A stretch of 36,433 nt of DNA from Porticoccaceae bacterium (GTDB taxonomy: Bacteria; Pseudomonadota; Gammaproteobacteria; Pseudomonadales; Porticoccaceae), in NCBI GenBank assembly GCA_029254005.1, contig JAQWYJ010000091.1, positions 1-36,433 of the forward strand. Reading direction: 5' to 3'. How positions within the stretch are numbered: the stretch's first letter is position 1; every line of letters starts with the position of its first letter. Of this stretch, positions 30,008 to 36,433 are shown in pieces. The position numbers and the translations under genes were made by a program. The notes beneath the pieces are model-generated. The model was not told where the DNA came from, did not search any database, and was given only the letters and a program-made list of their open reading frames with translations.

Positions 30008-31122
30008 CTGACAACATTACAAATGATGAGGTCCTTGTAAATAGTTGTAAGCCTTGTCCGGCGGGTGTTGCTATGTGGATGGCAACATTTGCAGACATGG
30101 CAATTTTGTTAATGGCTTTTTTTGTATTACTAATTGCTTTTGCAGATATGGATACCGCTGGTGCTCAAACCATCTCAGGTACTGAAGATGGTGACTTTGG
30201 TGTACAAAATGAAATTCCTATTGTAGATAGACCAGAGGGTGATAGTGTTATTGCTAAAACATTTTCACCAGCACAAGTTGAACAAACATTAATCCAAGAG
30301 CTCAAAGAAGACACAACCGATATCAAAGTACCCAAAGATGTTGTGTTGACCGCTTTTAGTAAGCAAGAGCTATTCAAGTCAAATGACGATGTTGAACTCA
30401 TCAAGCGCTCCCTGGCCAAAGAAATAGCGGAAGGGAAGGTTAGAATTAGGGCTGGTACTTTTCAAACTGTGGTTGAAATTGTTACAGATGATTCTACTGG
30501 TACAGTGGGTAAGGGTGAAAACAGTAGATTTGGTACTCGAGTACGTGAGGATGATTTGAACATCTACGCTAAGGTTGCTGCTTTACAAAGCGAGCTTGAA
30601 CTTGAACTATCCTTACAAGAGGTATCGGACAGCCAAGATGCAAAAGCAGCTAAAATTTTAGCAAGAGAGGCTGCTTTTGCTGATAAATATCAAAAAATAC
30701 GAAGAGACATGGCAGCTGAGATTAATAAAGGCCAGGCTGAAGTTTTGAGGGAAGGAGATAAAATTATTGTTCGACTTGCTGAGCAGGGGTCTTTTGCAAG
30801 TGGTCGTGCAACTATTAAAACTGCTTTTGAGCCAGTGCTTAACAAATTAGGCGCGTCTATAGAAGGCGTTACTGGTCTTATCACCGTAGAGGGCCATACA
30901 GACAATGTCCCCATGGCTTATAACGAACAATTCAGATCTAATTGGGATCTGTCCGCCGCTAGAGCTTCTGCTGTAGTAGAATTTTTATTAGACATTGCAC
31001 CCACTACAGCGGGCAATATTATGGCCAGCGGCATGGCAGACATTAAGCCAATAGCACCTAACAACAGTTCTTCAAGGCGCGCGCGAAATCGCAGAATAGA
31101 AGTAGTAATAGATGCAGATTAG
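30004..31122 (+). CDS. motB: Flagellar motor protein MotB/PomB, second copy
   Basis: Second MotB-type stator subunit in tandem, 372 residues, starting at GTG 30004 in a GTGA overlap with the first copy. Cys15 and Cys18, the membrane helix with Asp31 (ATFADMAILLMAFFVLL) and the OmpA-like domain (TVEGHTDNVPM, SNWDLSAARA, ARNRRIEVVI) are all intact, so it should be functional. Around the helix the DNA of the two copies is nearly identical, while the middle parts have diverged. Both have the same extra periplasmic region. A single motA serves two motB genes, which suggests mixed B dimers or alternative stators. Confidence 0.9.
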   Translation: MTDNITNDEVLVNSCKPCPAGVAMWMATFADMAILLMAFFVLLIAFADMDTAGAQTISGTEDGDFGVQNEIPIVDRPEGDSVIAKTFSPAQVEQTLIQELKEDTTDIKVPKDVVLTAFSKQELFKSNDDVELIKRSLAKEIAEGKVRIRAGTFQTVVEIVTDDSTGTVGKGENSRFGTRVREDDLNIYAKVAALQSELELELSLQEVSDSQDAKAAKILAREAAFADKYQKIRRDMAAEINKGQAEVLREGDKIIVRLAEQGSFASGRATIKTAFEPVLNKLGASIEGVTGLITVEGHTDNVPMAYNEQFRSNWDLSAARASAVVEFLLDIAPTTAGNIMASGMADIKPIAPNNSSSRRARNRRIEVVIDAD

Positions 31123-31392
31123 GTTATTTACCTTTGCCTAGATTTTGAGCTGAAATACTAGCTTTTGTATGGGCAAAAGTAGCATCAATAAATAAAGTCT
31201 ATTAACGTTATGATCCCTAGTTTTGTTTGAGTAAACCCCAAGGTAGTTTAGATACGCCTTTTTAGCACTATCTGTGAAATATAAATCATGTCTTTTTTGC
31301 GCACTCTTTCGAAGAGACGATGCCAAAAGGTTTAGGACTTGTGAGTTTAATTTGCGGTCTTATGGTTTGTTGTTATTTCCTTAGGTACAAAA
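31123..31392. other. Non-coding gap between motB and fliS
   Basis: About 270 bases (332 to the fliS stop) between convergent genes, AT-rich and without a convincing gene. A minus-strand 62-codon frame (31138-31326) begins with TTG, has no ribosome-binding site and no recognisable sequence. A plus-strand 27-codon frame (31320-31403) would make a small hydrophobic peptide but ends inside the terminator. No other element was recognised. Confidence 0.5.
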
Positions 31393-31417
31393 AAAGAGGG
31401 TAATAAATACCCTCTTT
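31389..31417 (-). terminator. Rho-independent terminator of fliS
   Basis: AAAGAGGGTA (31393-31402) and TACCCTCTTT (31408-31417) form a perfect ten-pair stem with a five-base loop. On the minus strand it is followed by a run of seven T, so it terminates the fliS transcript, whose stop is 38 bases upstream. On the plus strand it may also act weakly on the motB transcript. Confidence 0.85.
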
Positions 31418-31454
31418 CTCCATATGTTTTACGATTTACTTACAAATCACATTG

Positions 31455-31874
31455 TTATGATGCCATAGACACTGAACGCTGATTTACGGCCGAGGGTAAG
31501 GTTTGCCACGCACTATCAATTTCAACAATTAAACCTTTCACTTCTCGGATGATGTCGATATTGTTGCTTATATTCGCTTTGAGGAGCTGCCTGGATGCGT
31601 AATCATAGATATCCGATAAGTTTCTTGCTAGTTCTTTGCCTTCTTCGAAATTCAAAGAACTTTGAAGCCCACCAAGAATCTTCAGTGCTCGTTCAATAGA
31701 GGCTCCTTTACCCTCAATGTTATTTCTAGAAAAGTGCCCTTCCGCTGTTGCTAGTGTCTCAACTAGACCATTAAACAGCAGCTGAATGAGCTGCATACTG
31801 TCAGAGTAGGGCACTGTCGAAGTAATTCCAACACTGCGATAAGCACCTGCACCGCGTCTTTTATTTGCCAACAT
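31455..31874 (-). CDS. fliS: Flagellar export chaperone FliS
   Basis: FliS binds the C-terminus of flagellin and keeps it unpolymerised until export. The 139 residues have the family pattern: AYRSVGI near the start, LIQLLFNGLVETLATAEGHF, SIERALKILGGLQSSLN, and DIYDYASRQLLKANI. The ATG at 31872-31874 is chosen because AGGA stands six bases upstream; the frame is open 15 codons further. It is separate from fliD and fliC, which are not in the window, and has its own sigma28-type promoter and terminator. Confidence 0.92.
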   Translation of the reverse strand: MLANKRRGAGAYRSVGITSTVPYSDSMQLIQLLFNGLVETLATAEGHFSRNNIEGKGASIERALKILGGLQSSLNFEEGKELARNLSDIYDYASRQLLKANISNNIDIIREVKGLIVEIDSAWQTLPSAVNQRSVSMAS

Positions 31875-31909
31875 ATTATTTCCTGCTTTATTAATGAGCC
31901 GTAATTTAT

Positions 31910-31936
31910 ATATCGGCAACAGACCGATTAACCTTA
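31910..31936 (-). promoter_or_regulatory. Sigma28 (FliA) promoter of fliS
   Basis: On the minus strand, TAAGGTTA (31929-31936; consensus TAAAGTTT, six of eight) and GCCGATAT (31910-31917; consensus GCCGATAA, seven of eight) are separated by exactly 11 bases. The transcript would begin near 31902, giving a leader of about 28 bases. A late flagellar promoter suits an export chaperone for flagellin. Confidence 0.75.
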
Positions 31937-32223
31937 ATGTAAAAAACGTAATTTCATTATTTAATGAGGTAAACCTGTTGAAAGTATATTAATTGTCCAT
32001 TTATTTCTTATGGTTAACTTTTTAATCAAAACACTTAGTGAAGCGTTCTTAAATAGTATAAATTTCATAATTGAATTAACATTCTGGTTATTTATTCTGC
32101 GAGTTTAAATCTCTTTATGTACCCGAGCTGAATTTAGTGTATATTATTTTGCCACATAACACGGTTATTCGTGGGATAGAGTTTTAAAACAAGGTCATAA
32201 TCAATTAATGCGAGAAAAGACTA
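31937..32223. other. Non-coding region between fliS and the fleQ-like gene
   Basis: This AT-rich stretch between divergent genes should hold the promoter of the fleQ-like gene, but no strong sigma70 or sigma54 match is seen. It contains TTGCCAC (32149-32155), a heptamer that recurs as an inverted pair upstream of the fleR-like gene. A seven-codon open frame (ATG 32208, stop 32229-32231) overlaps the TTG start of the next gene. Confidence 0.45.
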
Positions 32224-33351
32224 TTGTCTAAGCTAATTGCTATTGTAGGTTCAAGTCCAGAAATGGAAGAACTTCGTGGTTTGATACAAGCCATAGCGCC
32301 GAGTGACTCTACAACCCTCATCACAGGCGAGAGTGGTACTGGAAAAGAGTTAGTAGCTCAAGCGATTCATGACTGTTCTTTGCGTAAAAGCGGTCCCTTT
32401 ATCCCCATCAATTGCGGAGCAATTCCAAAAGATTTACTTGAAAGTGAATTGTTTGGTCATCGCAAGGGTTCATTTACCGGGGCAATATCGGATCGCAAAG
32501 GGCGATTTCAGTTAGCTGATGGGGGGACACTTTTTCTGGACGAAATCGGCGATATGCCGATGGATTTGCAGGTGAAGTTATTACGCGTTTTGCAAGAAAG
32601 GACTATTGATCCTGTGGGCGCTGTCAACAGTATTTCCATTGATGTGAGGGTCGTGGCTGCAACGCATCAAAATATCCATCAATTAATTGACGATGGGAGT
32701 TTTCGCGAAGATTTATACTACCGGTTGAACGTGATTCCTATCGAAATTAGAGCCCTTTCTGATCGGCTTACAGATATTCCAGAGCTATTTCAAGAATTCG
32801 CAGCTCAGGTTGCTGACCCCGAGAAAAAGCCGATAGAGTTAAATAATGGGTCAATGAAGACATTTTTGGCCTACCACTGGCCAGGAAATGTTAGGGAATT
32901 ATTTAATCTTATCCAACGATTCACTACTCTTTACCCTAGTCAAGAGATTAATTTACAGAAAATACCTGTCAGTTTGATTCCCCAAGGTATGCGTAGTTTA
33001 TTAACAGCAAGCAATACTGATGAAGTGCCCAGCGCGCGGGTAGCACCTGTTGATACTCCCATAGATGAGCAATTATCTCCCGCAGATGCATTGCGAAGTC
33101 TTACGAGTGATAAGGTCATGGAACCTTTTAACCACATTCAAAGCGTTATAGCCCTTGCTCAAGGAGGTGTGGATTTTCCTGAAGAGGGTGTCCAGCTCAA
33201 AGAGCGAATGTTGGAAATCGAGCGGGGCCTTATAAAAGAAGCCTTGTTAAAATCCCAGGGGAATGTTTCCAAAACTGCCAGACTCTTAAGCGTTCAGCGT
33301 ACGACTTTAATAGAAAAAATTAATAAATTCGGTTTATCAGCAAACGATTAA
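32224..33351 (+). CDS. fleQ: FleQ/FlrA-like sigma54-dependent activator lacking the N-terminal domain
   Basis: Sigma54-dependent transcription activator (bacterial enhancer-binding protein), likely the master regulator of the flagellar genes. The 375 residues contain the AAA+ domain with Walker A GESGTGKE (35-42), the sigma54-contacting loop GSFTGA (82-87; Ser replaces the usual Ala), Walker B LFLDEIGD (103-110), and a C-terminal helix-turn-helix with RTTLIEKINKFGL typical of FleQ/FlrA. The receiver-like N-terminal domain of FleQ (about 130 residues) is absent, and no remnant is visible upstream. The start is a TTG with a weak ribosome-binding site. Confidence 0.85.
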   Translation: MSKLIAIVGSSPEMEELRGLIQAIAPSDSTTLITGESGTGKELVAQAIHDCSLRKSGPFIPINCGAIPKDLLESELFGHRKGSFTGAISDRKGRFQLADGGTLFLDEIGDMPMDLQVKLLRVLQERTIDPVGAVNSISIDVRVVAATHQNIHQLIDDGSFREDLYYRLNVIPIEIRALSDRLTDIPELFQEFAAQVADPEKKPIELNNGSMKTFLAYHWPGNVRELFNLIQRFTTLYPSQEINLQKIPVSLIPQGMRSLLTASNTDEVPSARVAPVDTPIDEQLSPADALRSLTSDKVMEPFNHIQSVIALAQGGVDFPEEGVQLKERMLEIERGLIKEALLKSQGNVSKTARLLSVQRTTLIEKINKFGLSAND

Positions 33352-33425
33352 TCGGTATCAATTACTAGTTATTCATAATGGTGAAAATACTACCCTAAAG
33401 GGCTTAGTCGTCATATTTTTGACGC

Positions 33426-33461
33426 TTTGCCGGTGGCAAAAATCTGACACTTCGTTGCCAC
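33426..33461. promoter_or_regulatory. Inverted repeat, candidate activator-binding site upstream of fleR-like gene
   Basis: TTTGCCGGTGGCAAA (33426-33440) is a perfect palindrome with a three-base centre. Eight bases upstream of a second GTTGCCAC (33454-33461), it also makes GTGGCAA/TTGCCAC arms 14 bases apart. The block lies about 40-75 bases upstream of the sigma54 promoter, where an enhancer would be expected. TTGCCAC also occurs before the fleQ-like gene. The binding protein is unknown. Confidence 0.5.
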
Positions 33462-33500
33462 AATTTCCTTAACGTATTGATTAATATAACATTTTAATAT

Positions 33501-33516
33501 TGGCATGCTACTTGCA
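33501..33516 (+). promoter_or_regulatory. Sigma54 promoter of the fleR-like gene
   Basis: TGGCAT (33501-33506), five bases, then TTGCA (33512-33516) fits the sigma54 consensus TGGCAC-N5-TTGCA with one mismatch and the invariant GG-N10-GC. The start would be near 33527. A sigma54 promoter here puts the fleR-like gene under the FleQ-like activator, as in Pseudomonas and Vibrio. Confidence 0.85.
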
Positions 33517-33564
33517 TTGTCCTCTTGGTATACAAAAGCGGCAATGACAGAGAGGAATTTTTAA

Positions 33565-34977
33565 GTGGCAAGCAAAACATCAATATCTATGTTGTGGATA
33601 GACGCAACTCAGCCAATGGCAAGAGATCAGGCCAAGGCATTTGTTAACAATCAAATGGTCGTTTGTGATGCCAGTTCAGTAGATTGCTCTGACGCAATGG
33701 TCGATGCTGCAGATGTCTTAGTTATAAGTGCATATCATGATTTGTCAAAAGTTGCCGAGATAACAAATCGCATAAAATTATCAGGACGCGCTTTACCGAT
33801 AATTGTAAGAGTGCCAATTGACCAATTTTCGCTAGGCATTGAAGCAATGCAACTTGGCGCTAAAACTGTTGTGCCAGCTCATATTACTGATGCTGTTGAG
33901 TGGGCAGATATATTATCAACGCTTGATATCTGTGCTCAGCCAGCTCAATCAACCAAAGGCTTTGTCTTTGTCGACCCAATTAGCCGAAATTTACTGGCGC
34001 TTACTGAAAGGGTTGCACAGGCCGAAGTTAGTGTTTTACTTGCTGGTCCCACTGGGGCTGGCAAGGAAGTTTTGGCCCGTATATTACACGATTCTTCTCC
34101 ACGTCATGCGGGTCCTTTTATTGCCTTTAACTGCGCTGCGATGCCAGAAAACCTTATTGAAGATATGTTATTTGGTCATGAAAAAGGATCATTTACGGGT
34201 GCTTCAAAATGCCAACCTGGATTGTTCGAGCAGGCGCAAGAAGGTACGATCTTTTTAGATGAAATTGGTGAGATGTCTTTTCACCTGCAGGCAAAATTGC
34301 TAAGGGTTTTGCAAGAGCGTCGTATTACTCGCTTGGGCGGCCAACAGGAGATCAATCTTAATATAAAGGTGGTAGCCGCAACTAACAGAGACCTTAAAGA
34401 AGCAATTGCTCACAGAACGTTTCGCGAAGACCTTTATTTTCGTTTGAGCGCATTCAAACTTACCTTGCCAGCGTTATGCCAGCGGCCCATGGATATCATG
34501 CCCCTGGCCGATCAAATAGCGGGAGCCTCACAGGCGGCAGGGCAGGGATCTAGAATTTCAGATGAAGCAGCACAATTACTTGTTTCATATACTTGGCCGG
34601 GTAATGTTAGGGAATTACAAAATGTCATTACACGAGCCAACATTCTTGCGCAGCAAGACGTCATTCAGCCACAGCATCTTATTTTTGATGACATAGGAGA
34701 TTTTAATCATAGCGTTTCTGGTAGGCCACAAAATCACTTTGGCACCCCACAGAGCGAAATTGATACTAATCAACAACATGCTTCTGTTGAAAAAATTGAG
34801 TCCCTCTCTCAAGCGATTAAAAGTAGCGAACATAAACGAATTATGGATGTTCTTCAGTCTTCAACAAGCCGCGACCAAGCGGCAGAAACTTTAGGCATTA
34901 GTGCTAGAACACTTAGGCATAAATTACAGCGATTCAGAGAAGAAGGCGTTGATGTTATGCGCGCTTACGCTCGATAA
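33565..34977 (+). CDS. fleR: FleR/FlrC-like sigma54-dependent activator with degenerate receiver
   Basis: Sigma54 activator of mid-class flagellar genes. Residues 1 to about 120 look like a response-regulator receiver that has lost its phosphorylation site: the strand normally ending in Asp reads ADVLVIS with Ser55, and the usual acidic pair is reduced to one Asp (LWIDATQ). The AAA+ domain has Walker A GPTGAGKE (161-168), GSFTGA (208-213) and Walker B IFLDEIGE. The C-terminal helix-turn-helix is LGISARTLRHKLQRF. The partner kinase (FleS/FlrB), normally just upstream, is absent. The start codon is GTG at 33565, with GAGAGGAA a few bases upstream. Confidence 0.88.
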   Translation: MASKTSISMLWIDATQPMARDQAKAFVNNQMVVCDASSVDCSDAMVDAADVLVISAYHDLSKVAEITNRIKLSGRALPIIVRVPIDQFSLGIEAMQLGAKTVVPAHITDAVEWADILSTLDICAQPAQSTKGFVFVDPISRNLLALTERVAQAEVSVLLAGPTGAGKEVLARILHDSSPRHAGPFIAFNCAAMPENLIEDMLFGHEKGSFTGASKCQPGLFEQAQEGTIFLDEIGEMSFHLQAKLLRVLQERRITRLGGQQEINLNIKVVAATNRDLKEAIAHRTFREDLYFRLSAFKLTLPALCQRPMDIMPLADQIAGASQAAGQGSRISDEAAQLLVSYTWPGNVRELQNVITRANILAQQDVIQPQHLIFDDIGDFNHSVSGRPQNHFGTPQSEIDTNQQHASVEKIESLSQAIKSSEHKRIMDVLQSSTSRDQAAETLGISARTLRHKLQRFREEGVDVMRAYAR

Positions 34978-34994
34978 GGTCAGAGGACTATATA

Positions 34995-35342
34995 ATGATT
35001 AACCCAACTAACGCGCAAAATATCCAATCCATGCTCAGTCAAATAAGAAGCTATCAGTCTGAAGCTTCTCAGGGTATTAATATACCATCTGATGTTTCTG
35101 GTGTATCTGAAGGGCAGGAGGCATCAGGTTTTGGTAATACTATTAAAACTGCTCTTGATGAGGTAAATGCTGCACAGCAGACATCTAAAGATCTGCGTAC
35201 CGCCTATGAGCAAGGTGACAATGTCCCACTGACAGACGTCGTTATTGGTATGCAGAAATCATCTTTAGCTTTTGAAGCAACATTACAGATACGCAATAAA
35301 GTCCTTAAAGCTTATGAAGAAATCATGAACATGCCAGTGTAA
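34995..35342 (+). CDS. fliE: Flagellar hook-basal body protein FliE
   Basis: FliE joins the MS ring to the proximal rod and is among the first rod proteins exported. The 115 residues show the C-terminal family block PLTDVVIGMQKSSLAFEATLQIRNKVLKAYEEIMNMPV and a variable N-terminal half. It starts 17 bases after the fleR-like stop, with a GAGGA sequence before the ATG, and is followed by fliF, the standard order. No separate sigma54 promoter was found in the short gap. Confidence 0.95.
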   Translation: MINPTNAQNIQSMLSQIRSYQSEASQGINIPSDVSGVSEGQEASGFGNTIKTALDEVNAAQQTSKDLRTAYEQGDNVPLTDVVIGMQKSSLAFEATLQIRNKVLKAYEEIMNMPV

Positions 35343-35371
35343 GCACTGAAGAGATATAAGAGATATTAATT

Positions 35372-36433
35372 ATGGAAAACGCAATTGCAGCACCCCAAAA
35401 TCTTTCTGCGAACACGACTTCAGCGCCCTCACAGGTTGCGCCAAATCAAGGAGTACAGTCTCCACAGCAAGGACAGATTTTAACGTCAAACCCTAGTACT
35501 CAGAACTCCAGTGGGGGTGTTTTTGATGTTTTTTCACAACCGGCTATAAAAAAGGCTATGCCAGCGATTATCGCTTTGCTGACAATCGTAGTGTTTCTTT
35601 TGATTTACTCTTGGAGTCAAGTGCCCCCCTATCGAACAGTTTTTCCTGGTTTATCAGAGTCAGATCGGCAAGCAGCTTTTGAGGCTTTATCCTCGGCGGA
35701 ATATAGCGCTAAAATTGATGTTCAAACTGGCGAGTTAAAGGTCCCGGCTGGACGTTATCATGAGGCAAGACTCTATCTATCGTCTCTCGGACTGCCCAAG
35801 AGCGCTGCTCTTGGTGGCATAGAGTCGCTTGGTCAAGACAACGCTATGACCACAAGTCAATTTATGGAGCAAGTTCGCTATGTGTCCGCTGTTGAGAGGG
35901 AGTTAGCTCTTAGTGTATCTAAAATTTCAACCATAGAGTCAGCCAGAGTACACTTAGCCTCACCAAAACAGAGCGTTTTTGTGCGAAATCGAGTGCCGGC
36001 TAAAGCGTCTGTTGTGGTTGCTCCCTACCCGGGACGATCAGTTTCTGATTCTCAGGTTCAGGCTATTGTTCATTTAGTAGCATCTAGTGTTCCCTACCTA
36101 GCAACAGAAGATGTTTCTGTTGTGGATCAGCGAGGACAATTATTGACCAATGATAACCGATTCTCGTCTATGCAAATGAATGCAGAACAGTCGTCGCATA
36201 AAGAGAGAATGGAAGATACTTACCGAGGTCGTATCGAGGCATTTCTAACTCCTGTAGTTGGTTCTGGAAATGTTCGCTCAGAGGTTGATGTACTGATAGA
36301 TTTCACTGAGATCGAATCTACTTTTGAAGAATATGACGGTAATGATAATGGCCCTCGCGCTCGCTCTGAAGTATTAAGTGTGGAGCAAAATTCGTCAGCG
36401 GGTGCTATGGGCGTTCCGGGAGTATCTTCAGGT
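35372..36433 (+). CDS. fliF: Flagellar MS-ring protein FliF, N-terminal part
   Basis: FliF forms the MS ring in the inner membrane, the base of the flagellum. The window holds 354 codons from the ATG at 35372; the rest lies beyond the right edge. Residues 1-58 are a long polar, Pro/Gln/Ser-rich cytoplasmic tail, longer than in Salmonella. One membrane helix follows at about 62-81, then YRTVFPGLSESD and the ring-building motifs (LYLSSLGLP, FMEQVRYVSAVERELA, ARVHLASPKQSVFVR). Identity is certain. Confidence 0.95.
   Translation, partial: MENAIAAPQNLSANTTSAPSQVAPNQGVQSPQQGQILTSNPSTQNSSGGVFDVFSQPAIKKAMPAIIALLTIVVFLLIYSWSQVPPYRTVFPGLSESDRQAAFEALSSAEYSAKIDVQTGELKVPAGRYHEARLYLSSLGLPKSAALGGIESLGQDNAMTTSQFMEQVRYVSAVERELALSVSKISTIESARVHLASPKQSVFVRNRVPAKASVVVAPYPGRSVSDSQVQAIVHLVASSVPYLATEDVSVVDQRGQLLTNDNRFSSMQMNAEQSSHKERMEDTYRGRIEAFLTPVVGSGNVRSEVDVLIDFTEIESTFEEYDGNDNGPRARSEVLSVEQNSSAGAMGVPGVSSG

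Noticed and set aside
31138-31326. Minus-strand 62-codon open frame
   Set aside because: TTG start, no ribosome-binding site, no recognisable sequence, in an AT-rich gap between convergent genes.
31320-31403. Plus-strand 27-codon frame encoding a hydrophobic peptide with a basic end
   Set aside because: Could be a small membrane protein, but the stop lies in the fliS terminator stem and there is no clear ribosome-binding site.

Overview
The window is the replication-origin neighbourhood of a moderately AT-rich gammaproteobacterial chromosome. The core genes (atp operon, parAB, rsmG, mnmG, rpmH-rnpA-yidD-yidC-mnmE, dnaA-dnaN-recF-gyrB, then a lysophosphatidate acyltransferase, glyS, glyQ and an LpxL-type acyltransferase) and their protein sequences resemble Pseudomonas and marine relatives. 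Sodium-type (PomA/PomB-like) flagellar stators and UbiC/UbiA suggest an aerobic, polarly flagellated, probably marine cell. This placement is inference; the species is not identified.

Layout. 1-3163: atp operon on the minus strand (atpI-B-E-F-H-A, atpA cut by the window edge) behind a near-consensus sigma70 promoter. 3216-7458: parB, parA, rsmG, mnmG, also minus. 7459-8010: AT-rich gap with DnaA-box-like sites where the coding strand switches. 8011-11908: rpmH, rnpA, yidD, yidC, mnmE on the plus strand; this block is inverted relative to the usual arrangement. 11909-12276: AT-rich gap with three DnaA boxes, the best oriC candidate. 12277-18461: dnaA, dnaN, recF, gyrB. Two parS-like ParB sites lie inside recF. 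18484-22443: acyltransferase, glyS and glyQ on the minus strand. 22650-25038: LpxL-like acyltransferase, ubiC, ubiA. 25060-26436: DUF938 methyltransferase and yaaA (minus). 26604-28032: small unknown genes and a lipoprotein. 28037-36433: a flagellar cluster with motA, two tandem motB-like genes, fliS (minus, sigma28-type promoter), a FleQ-like activator without its N-terminal domain, a FleR/FlrC-like activator with a degenerate receiver behind a sigma54 promoter, fliE and the start of fliF.

The most notable points are these. GyrB carries Lys in place of the catalytic ATPase Glu, and Asn in place of a neighbouring conserved Asp. The rpmH-mnmE block is inverted, leaving two DnaA-box-bearing gaps. 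A MotB-like gene seems to start at ATT. The two MotB paralogues share an extra repeat-like periplasmic segment. Subunit a of ATP synthase has a hydrophobic insertion between its two functional helices. The flagellar regulators appear to have lost phosphorylation control. A 13-base element occurs three times, including at the fliS promoter.
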